Of a stretch of DNA of 64,000 bases, positions 1 to 7,258 are shown in pieces. The notes under the pieces are model-generated. The model was given only the letters and a program-made list of their open reading frames with translations, made no database searches and was not told where the DNA came from. Every line of letters begins with the position of its first letter. The stretch's first letter is position 1. This DNA is from Rubellicoccus peritrichatus (GTDB lineage Bacteria; Verrucomicrobiota; Verrucomicrobiia; Opitutales; Cerasicoccaceae). The position numbers and the translations under genes were made by a program. The stretch is taken from assembly GCF_033100135.1 (NCBI RefSeq), contig NZ_CP136920.1, positions 2,475,001 to 2,539,000 of the forward strand. Reading direction: 5' to 3'.

Positions 1-27
1 TATCTGGAAGAATGATTTTTGATTTGC

Positions 28-2841
28 TCATACGGTTATTCGTAATGTGACGACTTTTTTTGGCCCGACTTGCGAGCTGATAATGCCATCTCGCAAGCTG
101 TTCTCTTTGCTGATATCGATACCCTCCATATTGGTTATTCGCCATTTTGCTTCTTCGCTTTGAACGTTGGGCCAACCAGACAAATCTATGCGCATTTCTT
201 TACTTTCCGATGCGGGATTGAATGCCCGTATTTCAATGTCGCCATCGATTGTTCTAAAGCTTGATACCACGATTTCTTTCGATACTTCGCACCATTGCTG
301 AAATGGGGGGAGGTTACTCTTCGTGCTGTATCGGATCTGATCTGATGATGTTATCGTTTTGGTTGGTATGCCTGCAGTTATTTGCTGGCCGATTTGGTGT
401 AGTTGGCTTAAGTCGGTATCCTGGTTTATCGGTTTGATCCAGTAGCGAAAATTGAGTGAACCAAGCAGCTGTGCTTTTTGATTTCTATTCACAAACTTAA
501 AGTCTGATATGCTTCTGAATAGCGTTAAGGCGATAGGTTGCTCATCAGTGTCGCAAACCATAGATTCGGTAAGGCCATCGGCAAATAGAGCAAGCCCCCG
601 TGTGTTACCTCTGATTGCAGTCCAACTCAATTGAGGCTGAGTGCCTGGCCAGGGCTCGCCGATATCGCCACTATCATGTCGCATCATGACATCGCGTTCA
701 ATTTGATCAAAGGGTGTGTCAGTCAAATAGGTTGGGCTATTGGCTGATGTCGTGAGTAAAACCCTTAAACGATGGTTTTCGGCATTGTTGATTACATTGG
801 TTTCTACTTCTAGTTGGTCTGAGCCCTTACGAAGTGTCATTTTGCTTTCAATGACTAACTCTGTCTTCTCCTCGCTTCTGGCACTTTTATCGGTATTCAG
901 AGATGTGGGCACAATCATAACTGATTTGATTAGAATTGTTCCCAGCATGGGGCCATGATGGAGGACTTTGGTTTCCGTTTTCGAGCCTTTGGAATGGACA
1001 TATTTTTGATGTTTGGGCTCGATGTAGTAGAAGTGGTTACCAGCGTCTCCACTATCTTCGAAGACGAGAAGATCTTTGTAGGTTTGGTCTCTTACTTTGT
1101 CTTTTAGTTCGCAGCTCCCATCGTCGTTTATTTTAATTTTTAGCAGGCTGTTCTCAAGGCTGCGATCGCTAACGGAAACAGAATCGTTGTCGAACGCTTT
1201 TTGATGAAATTCTTTGCCACCGTCCTTGGTCAACTTTAAGCAATAGTACCCCAATGCAGGTAGGTCCACTTCGAAGGCAATTCTTAATTTATATCCTTTT
1301 CGGTGGAGTGGTTCTTTGTCTGGGAAAGTCCAGTAGCGTTTGTCTGGGATCGGATGCTCTAAAAGCTGAAAGTCGTATGTGTTTTCATTGAAGTCCTTCA
1401 GAGTCCAGTCTTGTTGAGGATTTGTGCATGGTGTTACCCAATTTTCTGGAACCCAGACTTCGCAATCGACGATTTTTTGGATGGCTTGGAAACTTGGATT
1501 GAAAGTCAACATACGTACTTCATTGTCACCGCATTCTCCGATTATATTAGCACCAATTTCAGCCATCGCATGGTTTGAGAGTTCTTCGGCTATCTTCTTC
1601 GCATGACTGAATCGGTATTTGATGTCTTCCTGGGCATCATCAGTAACGGAACCATATATTGTATCATGAAAATGATTTTGCAGCAAATGCTTCCAGGCGA
1701 GACCCAGATGCTCTCCGGGGTACTCTGTTCCAAGGATTGCTGATGTTGCTGTTGTTAGAGGTTCAGTTTGTTGACATAAAAGTGATTCACATTCCCGGTT
1801 TTGTTGTTTTATCCAGACACGATTTGACATAACACCCGATAGCACTGCCTGGCCATTCTCTTTCAGGCCTTTTCGCGTTGGTTCACGTAATTCATTTTGT
1901 AGCTCTATGGTTATGCGATGAGCTTGTTCTCGAACACTGTTTGCATAGTCGTCGAGAGTGCTGTGTTTGATTGTATATGCCCCTAGGTTTTTGGAAAAGT
2001 GTGGCTTAAGGAAGTTGTAGTTTTTGGCGTCCCATGCAGAATGATCGATTCCGTCAAACAGAAGGATTGGATCGGTTGCGCTGCGATCTGCCTCATGATT
2101 GAGAAAGTGCTCTAAGTCTTTAGCAAAGGAGCTTTCATTATGTGAGTGGTCATGGTCATTGGCATGTCTGACGTGGACGCCATAACCCCAGTAGCTGTTG
2201 ATTCCAAAGCGGTAGCACAATAGTTCGGTCTGATCTGCGCCCAGCCATTTGATGTTCCGGTGTTCGTGATTGTTTGTTCCTCTCCATATGAAAGCGAAAT
2301 CAATTCCGAAACCATTAAGGATTTGAGGTAATTGGCTGCAGAATCCGAAAATGTCACAGCAGTTGACGGCGCGAGATGGCTCTGCTCCCAATTGGCGGGT
2401 TTGTTGTATTCCCATCTCCAGATTGCGAACAAGGGATTCGCCCGAGACGATGAAGCTGTCGGGCATGGTATACCAAGGGCCAAGAATAATATGACCATCA
2501 CGAATGAGTTTACCTATTTGCTCTCTCTTTGATTGCCTGACTTCAAGATAGTCCTCAATCGGGACGACTTGACCGTCGAGTTGGAGTGGGCCCTCCAGCT
2601 CGCCGGTTTCCCATCCATTGATGATGTCATCAATGATTTTTATTAGCCTGTGTCGGAATCCTTCAAAATCCTGATAGAATTCTCTGTCCCAATGGGTGCT
2701 TAAAATGTAATGTGCTTCGCGGACTTGAGATGATTTCTGATGTGCGGAAACCGGGGCATTTCTGGATTCTGTTTCTTTGGCCATATTTATGCGATTTAGT
2801 ATGAAATTAATGCCATCGATGTCTAGATGTTTTTGCTTCAA
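28..2841 (-). CDS. GH38 family alpha-mannosidase
   Basis: 937 residues. Probably hydrolyses alpha-mannosides at the entry of a sugar-use cluster. The N-terminal catalytic domain has the GH38 signature HWDRE at residues 50-54 (first metal ligands), a CCDIFGFCSQ block whose Asp163 matches the family nucleophile, and NHFHDTIYG around residues 389-397 with a further His ligand. Beta-rich middle and C-terminal domains follow, as in the family. There is no obvious signal peptide, so it is probably cytoplasmic. The chosen start is a TTG about 7 nt after an AAGAG-like site; an ATG at 2784 is an alternative, and the first ~40 residues look unconserved. It is divergent from the PEP-CTERM gene at 2978. 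Family assignment is firm; substrate linkage is not known. Confidence 0.93.
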   Translation of the reverse strand: MKQKHLDIDGINFILNRINMAKETESRNAPVSAHQKSSQVREAHYILSTHWDREFYQDFEGFRHRLIKIIDDIINGWETGELEGPLQLDGQVVPIEDYLEVRQSKREQIGKLIRDGHIILGPWYTMPDSFIVSGESLVRNLEMGIQQTRQLGAEPSRAVNCCDIFGFCSQLPQILNGFGIDFAFIWRGTNNHEHRNIKWLGADQTELLCYRFGINSYWGYGVHVRHANDHDHSHNESSFAKDLEHFLNHEADRSATDPILLFDGIDHSAWDAKNYNFLKPHFSKNLGAYTIKHSTLDDYANSVREQAHRITIELQNELREPTRKGLKENGQAVLSGVMSNRVWIKQQNRECESLLCQQTEPLTTATSAILGTEYPGEHLGLAWKHLLQNHFHDTIYGSVTDDAQEDIKYRFSHAKKIAEELSNHAMAEIGANIIGECGDNEVRMLTFNPSFQAIQKIVDCEVWVPENWVTPCTNPQQDWTLKDFNENTYDFQLLEHPIPDKRYWTFPDKEPLHRKGYKLRIAFEVDLPALGYYCLKLTKDGGKEFHQKAFDNDSVSVSDRSLENSLLKIKINDDGSCELKDKVRDQTYKDLLVFEDSGDAGNHFYYIEPKHQKYVHSKGSKTETKVLHHGPMLGTILIKSVMIVPTSLNTDKSARSEEKTELVIESKMTLRKGSDQLEVETNVINNAENHRLRVLLTTSANSPTYLTDTPFDQIERDVMMRHDSGDIGEPWPGTQPQLSWTAIRGNTRGLALFADGLTESMVCDTDEQPIALTLFRSISDFKFVNRNQKAQLLGSLNFRYWIKPINQDTDLSQLHQIGQQITAGIPTKTITSSDQIRYSTKSNLPPFQQWCEVSKEIVVSSFRTIDGDIEIRAFNPASESKEMRIDLSGWPNVQSEEAKWRITNMEGIDISKENSLRDGIISSQVGPKKVVTLRITV

Positions 2842-2977
2842 TAATTATCTCTTTCCCCTCTTGTATAGGCTTTTATGGCGTGTTTGGATTCGAATGAGTT
2901 ATTGAAGAAGCTTGACAAGGTAGCTAATATTTGTGAAATATTGACACCGATCTCATTTAGCTCCAACCCCCTAAGAA

Positions 2978-3853
2978 ATGAAGAAAACACTAATACTCAC
3001 TCTTGCTGGTTTGCTGGTTAGTTTCTCGGCAAGTGCCACACTTATTGCTTACGAAGGCTTTGATTATGCTGATGGCTCCAATTTGCAGACTTTTACCTCT
3101 GATGGTGGCTCGGGCTGGGCAGATAGTGGATGGACTCGTGCAGCGGGCGGATCTCAATTTGTGACCGCTGTATCGTCGCTTTCTTTTAATACTCTTCTGA
3201 CTTCGGGGAATTCGATTTCAGGGACGCATAGTGGATACAATCGGAATATGACGACAAATCCACTGAGTGGTATCGGTGATGGCGAATCGGTCTGGATGAG
3301 CTTTGTTCTCAATGTTTCCACTTTGGGTGCTGCTTCATTCTCGGATACTCGTGCGTTCTATATCGGCTGGAATGGCGCTGGTGGCAATGCGACAAATGCA
3401 GGGTCGATGACGAAGGCCGAAATACGGGACTATGATGTTGGTGCAGGTACCTATACTATTTATGCTGCGGACAGAAACAATGTAGCAAGCGATGGGGGTG
3501 TGACGCTTAGTCTTAACCAGGATTATTTGATTTCTCTGCGTTATGTGAATAATTTCTCTGGAGCGAACGATCTTCTGGAGATTTATAGCATTGCCGCTTC
3601 AGACTTAGGGCTTGCGGACCCAACAGGTGCATCCGCCACATCTTCAATTGGTGGTTATAACATGAACCGGTCGGATTTTACCCAGGTTGGCTTTTCGGCA
3701 TTCAATGATCTTACGGCAAATGTTGCTCTTGATGAGTTCCGTGTGGGCCAATCGTTTTCCGACGTTACACCCATACCGGAGCCGGGTGCCTGTGCATTGT
3801 TTATTGGTGTTGCCGCTCTAGTTTGGTCCCGTCGTCGTCGCCTTTGCAATTGA
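2978..3853 (+). CDS. PEP-CTERM sorting domain protein
   Basis: 291 residues, function unknown. A signal peptide covers about residues 1-20 (MKKTLILTLAGLLVSFSASA). The body is Gly/Ser/Asn-rich, low in cysteine, and beta-type, resembling lectin-like or adhesive secreted proteins (YEGFDY near the N-terminus). The C-terminus has the sorting tail: PIPEPG, a hydrophobic stretch (ACALFIGVAALVW), then SRRRR. PEP-CTERM tails are known to be handled by an exosortase such as EpsH/XrtA, which is not in this window. The tail differs from that of the paralogous pair at 46.7 and 56.7 kb. It lies inside the carbohydrate cluster, so glycan binding is possible but unproven. Confidence 0.88.
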   Translation: MKKTLILTLAGLLVSFSASATLIAYEGFDYADGSNLQTFTSDGGSGWADSGWTRAAGGSQFVTAVSSLSFNTLLTSGNSISGTHSGYNRNMTTNPLSGIGDGESVWMSFVLNVSTLGAASFSDTRAFYIGWNGAGGNATNAGSMTKAEIRDYDVGAGTYTIYAADRNNVASDGGVTLSLNQDYLISLRYVNNFSGANDLLEIYSIAASDLGLADPTGASATSSIGGYNMNRSDFTQVGFSAFNDLTANVALDEFRVGQSFSDVTPIPEPGACALFIGVAALVWSRRRRLCN

Positions 3854-3898
3854 GTATGCGAAGGGTGGACTTCGACCTACAGGGAAATACGATTATGC

Positions 3899-4981
3899 TC
3901 ACTCTTTCCTTTGACTGCTCGAGCGAATATGTAGTTCGGGGGGGATGTCCAGCCGGGCAGGGGCTTTGCGACGCCCTTCGATTTCATCTAGTAGCATTTT
4001 GACTGCTTCTTCGCCAGCTTTCTCAAAGTGCTGGTCGACGCTTGTGAATCTGAGTAGGCGTGCCGGGTAGGTATTGTCAAAGCTTACAATTGCTAGATCT
4101 TCAGGTACGCGCCAGCCTTGATTTAGGCAAATTCCTGCAAGACCAGTGGCAATACTGTCATTAGCACAGAAAACTGCTTCCATCTCTTTGAGTTGTCGTA
4201 TTGCTGTGTCATGGGCATTCGCATTTGAGGCGAGTGGATTAATTATGCAAGTGTCGAATGCTTCAAGGCGTGCTGCCTTAAGGCTTCTACGGTATTGCGC
4301 TTCACGATGTTGGCTGAAATCGGCATCTTGCGATTCCCTGTTTGTAACGAATCCAATCTTTTTGTAACCTTCGGCAATGAGGTGTGTCATTAGGTCTGAG
4401 GCTGCACCTGAGCGGCTGTTGCTGACCACTGAACAGTTCGAGGGGATATTATCGTTTTCCGTGACAAGAACAAGTGGTGTTCGCTGTTGTTTGAGGTAGT
4501 CGATCAGACTTCTTGGGTTAGGGCTCGCCCAACTGATGATGCCATCGACTTTGTGGGTTTCGACGAGTTGGCGACCTGCTATTAACTCGTCCTCGGGGTT
4601 TCCATTGCTGTATTCGACTGCAATTCTTTGTCTTGAGCTACTGCTTTTCTTCTGAATCGCTGCTAGCATCTGCTCTGTAAGAGGTCCTCCCGGGGCATAG
4701 ATGATTACCCCGATGCTTTGGCTGCGAGGACGGCGTAGGGGCGGGACAAATGTGCCTCTCCCAGTGATCGCATGCAGGAGCCCCTCTTCTCTAAGAAGTG
4801 TGAGGGCTTTGTGCATTGTGGCCTGGGTCGTGGAGAACTGTTTCGCTAGATCCGGAACATTGGCCAGTTTGCCTGTGACGCTTCCATTTAGGATTCTTTC
4901 GCGCAGGTCATCCGCGATGGGGACGTACTTTGTGCCACGACGAGCTTTCGTGGCTGATTGGAGCATCTTGCTTTTGGGCAT
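3899..4981 (-). CDS. GntR-family regulator with LacI-type sugar-binding domain
   Basis: 360 residues. The N-terminal winged helix (about residues 20-80: DDLRERILNG, then VPDLAKQFSTTQATMHKALTLL and ITGRGTFVPP) is of GntR type. Residues about 85-350 form a type-I periplasmic-binding-protein-like sensor (IGVIIY, VDGIISWASPN, IAIVSFDNTYPARL), as in AraR-type regulators. Probably a sugar-responsive repressor of neighbouring genes. It is divergent from the Gfo/Idh/MocA gene at 5128, and the shared 146-bp region carries two copies of a 13-bp sequence in opposite orientation, one near each gene start, which are good candidates for its operators. Confidence 0.9.
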   Translation of the reverse strand: MPKSKMLQSATKARRGTKYVPIADDLRERILNGSVTGKLANVPDLAKQFSTTQATMHKALTLLREEGLLHAITGRGTFVPPLRRPRSQSIGVIIYAPGGPLTEQMLAAIQKKSSSSRQRIAVEYSNGNPEDELIAGRQLVETHKVDGIISWASPNPRSLIDYLKQQRTPLVLVTENDNIPSNCSVVSNSRSGAASDLMTHLIAEGYKKIGFVTNRESQDADFSQHREAQYRRSLKAARLEAFDTCIINPLASNANAHDTAIRQLKEMEAVFCANDSIATGLAGICLNQGWRVPEDLAIVSFDNTYPARLLRFTSVDQHFEKAGEEAVKMLLDEIEGRRKAPARLDIPPELHIRSSSQRKE

Positions 4982-4998
4982 TTAATATCAGAAAAAAG

Positions 4999-5011
4999 AT
5001 AAACTAGAATA
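4999..5011. promoter_or_regulatory. Candidate GntR operator, copy 1
   Basis: The sequence ATAAACTAGAATA lies 17 bp upstream of the GntR-type regulator start codon (4981). Its exact reverse complement occurs at 5117-5129. A CTAG core with A/T-rich flanks suits a dimeric repressor half-palindrome. Operator identity is inferred from position and duplication only. Confidence 0.45.
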
Positions 5012-5116
5012 TATGTCAATCGGGATTGCTAGTTCGGTTCTCTAAGTGCAATTATTTCTTTAGGTATTAATAATTCAATTGCATGCCCAATTAGGCTTTT
5101 GCATCAGTTATTGCCC

Positions 5117-5129
5117 TATTCTAGTTTAT
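5117..5129. promoter_or_regulatory. Candidate GntR operator, copy 2
   Basis: TATTCTAGTTTAT is the exact inverse of the copy at 4999-5011 and overlaps the first two bases of the ATG of the oxidoreductase gene (5128). No Shine-Dalgarno sequence is visible here, so binding at this site could directly block a short-leader or leaderless transcript. Inferred. Confidence 0.45.
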
Positions 5130-6120
5130 GAGAAAAATCAGAATTGGATTATACGGGACGGTTGGGCATCAGATTCAGAACGCCTTTGAGGCTCATCCTG
5201 AAGCTGAGGTTGTTGCGCTTGCTTCATTCGAGCCGAGTGCTATTCCCGACTACTTGCGAAGAGGTGGAGTTGTGATTTATGCCAGCCTTGATGAGTTACT
5301 GGCGGATCAATCCATTGATATGGTCTCTTTTTGTTCACCCTTTAAAGATGAGCAGGGGGAACACGTCATTCGTTGCATGGAATCGGGCAAGCATGCATAT
5401 GCTGAGAAGCCTTGTTGTATGGATGAGGCTACGCTTGATCGGATAATTGAGACCGCCAAACGCACGGGCAGAATCTTCCATGAAATGGGAGGAACGGCTA
5501 TGCAGCAACCGTACTGTACATTGCGTGAAATTGTAGCCTCAGGTGAAATAGGAGAGGTTATTCAAGTATTCGGCCAAAAGTCATATCCATGGGCAGATTG
5601 GCGCCCATCTGATGAGCGAATTGACGGTGGCCTGGCTTTGCAAGTTGGGATTTATAATGCTCGTTTTGCTGAGCATGTGGCGGGAGTGAGGATTTCGGAT
5701 TTGGAGATAAGGGAGACGCGATTGGGGAACACGAATCCCGATAGTGAGTGCCGCCGAGCTGTTTCCATGTTGATGGAGTTTGAGAACGGAGGAGTTGGGT
5801 CTGCAGTCGCAAACTATTGTTGCCCTGATCAATCTGCTTGGGGGAACTGGGGATATGAGACGCTGCGTATCTTTGGTTCGAAGGGCTTTGTGGAGTCGAT
5901 TGATAATGGGCGGATTGGGACCTTGGCAGTGGAAGGTTGTAAGCCTCAGGTGTTGGATTTCTCAGCTTCCGGGGGCGATTATCTGGAGAGTTTCCTGCTT
6001 GAGATAAAAACCGGCATGAAAGCCATTCCTTACTCTTTAGAAGACGAGTTGCGGCCCACGCGTTGGGTTATACGTGCAAGGGAAAATAACCGTAGAAGGG
6101 AAGAAGCTAAGCTCAGTTGA
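5128..6120 (+). CDS. Gfo/Idh/MocA family NAD(P)-dependent oxidoreductase
   Basis: 330 residues. The N-terminal Rossmann domain starts at MRKIRIGLYGTVG, and the family's AEKP motif is present at residues 92-95 (Glu93-Lys94-Pro95). The C-terminal alpha/beta substrate-binding domain follows (GGLALQVGIYNARFAEHV, about 175-195). Such enzymes oxidise or reduce sugars, inositols or sugar acids in the cytoplasm. Its place between GntR and AraC regulators and upstream of a symporter and a GH2 enzyme suggests a step in catabolism of the imported sugar. It converges with the AraC gene, leaving only 11 bp between the stop codons. Substrate unknown. Confidence 0.9.
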   Translation: MRKIRIGLYGTVGHQIQNAFEAHPEAEVVALASFEPSAIPDYLRRGGVVIYASLDELLADQSIDMVSFCSPFKDEQGEHVIRCMESGKHAYAEKPCCMDEATLDRIIETAKRTGRIFHEMGGTAMQQPYCTLREIVASGEIGEVIQVFGQKSYPWADWRPSDERIDGGLALQVGIYNARFAEHVAGVRISDLEIRETRLGNTNPDSECRRAVSMLMEFENGGVGSAVANYCCPDQSAWGNWGYETLRIFGSKGFVESIDNGRIGTLAVEGCKPQVLDFSASGGDYLESFLLEIKTGMKAIPYSLEDELRPTRWVIRARENNRRREEAKLS

Positions 6121-6131
6121 TTCCAACTGCT

Positions 6132-6926
6132 TCATGGTTTACCCCAGATCTTCTTGCGATAGTTTACTGGAGAGTCTCCATACTGTGCTTTGAAACGTCG
6201 CGAAAAGTGATATGGAGTTTGAAACCCTATTCGGTAGGCAATTTCTGAGATGCTCAATGCTGTTTCAACTAATAATTGTTGTGCCCGTTCCAATCGTAAG
6301 TGCCAAAGCCAGTTAAATGGGGTCGATTGTAGGTGGGTCTGGAATAGGCGAACCAGGTGTGATCCGCTGACTCCGGCTGCACTTGCCAGGTCATCAAGGG
6401 TCAATGCTTCTCCAAGATGGTTTCGCGCATGCGAACAGGCTCGGATGACTGGTGTAGGCAGGGGGTGATTTGCAGTTGGTTTCTCAAATTCGTCAAAGTA
6501 AGCTTGAAAAAGTGACTGAGCAAGGAGGCGATTGGTTGGGTCTTTGCATAAAGTTGATGTAAGCGAGTCCGGAGTATGGATAAAACGAGCGATTGCCTTC
6601 ATTTGAGAGGAAAGCCGATTTATGGATCTGTACTGTTTCAGATTCTCTAGTGCATCGGCATTTAGGTTGGCGTTTATGAGGTCGCACCATCCATGATGAG
6701 TTGGACCATCTTCAGCAAAGTGGAACCTCTCGGTATGGCCGGGGAAGAGTAAAATCGCATCATTTGTGCATAATCGATATTCTGCTGAATCGACATAGAC
6801 GCTCAGATTGCCTTCATGAACGTAAACGAGCTGAAGATTCGTTTGCTCCCTGGGTCCATATATACAGGGGCTTTGGTAGGTTATTTCACCAACTCGATAG
6901 TTGGACTGAGACCATATGCTTTCCAT
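6132..6926 (-). CDS. AraC-family transcriptional regulator
   Basis: 264 residues. The N-terminal ~150 residues form a cupin-like sensor (VYVHEGNLSVYV, AILLFPGHTERFHF). The C-terminal ~95 residues form the double helix-turn-helix domain (LTLDDLASAAGVSGSHLVRLF; then ISEIAYRIGFQTPYHFSRRFK, closing SPVNYRKK). Probably activates sugar-use genes. It is divergent from the kelch-symporter fusion at 7259 across a 332-bp AT-rich region, so that transporter is a likely target. The effector is not known. Confidence 0.93.
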   Translation of the reverse strand: MESIWSQSNYRVGEITYQSPCIYGPREQTNLQLVYVHEGNLSVYVDSAEYRLCTNDAILLFPGHTERFHFAEDGPTHHGWCDLINANLNADALENLKQYRSINRLSSQMKAIARFIHTPDSLTSTLCKDPTNRLLAQSLFQAYFDEFEKPTANHPLPTPVIRACSHARNHLGEALTLDDLASAAGVSGSHLVRLFQTHLQSTPFNWLWHLRLERAQQLLVETALSISEIAYRIGFQTPYHFSRRFKAQYGDSPVNYRKKIWGKP

Positions 6927-7258
6927 TTTGTAATAGCTCGTTTTGAAGTTTACATCAATCAGGGATATTTGGGGGATTTTGGGAAATTGGACAACGCCTA
7001 AGGATGGAATTCAAAGGTGTACTTTTTTACTTCATCGATTTTTGTTTTTTAAATTTCTGATATTCAGTGTTTTAGGTTTTTTAATGCTTATTGATCTTCT
7101 TTCTATTCTTTTACTTGCAAGATATAGAAAAGAATATATAAAGATGGGTATAAAAGCTTTGTTTTGTTACTTGTTCCAGCATGGAATTGAGCAAAAAAAG
7201 CCCTATTATTTAGATTTTCTAGTAAATAAATTAGTTAAATATTATTTCGTTTTTAAGT
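6927..7258. other. AT-rich intergenic region between AraC regulator and symporter
   Basis: 332 bp separating divergent genes, clearly richer in A/T than both neighbours, with many T and A runs. No convincing gene, terminator or long repeat was seen. An open frame crosses it but has no recognisable domain and overlaps the start of the symporter gene. It probably holds the promoters and an untranslated leader for the symporter, whose ATG (7259) has no visible Shine-Dalgarno sequence. Confidence 0.5.

Noticed and set aside
2842-2977. TTGACA-type promoters between the GH38 and PEP-CTERM genes
   Set aside because: TTGACA occurs twice but no matching -10 element at the right spacing was convincing.
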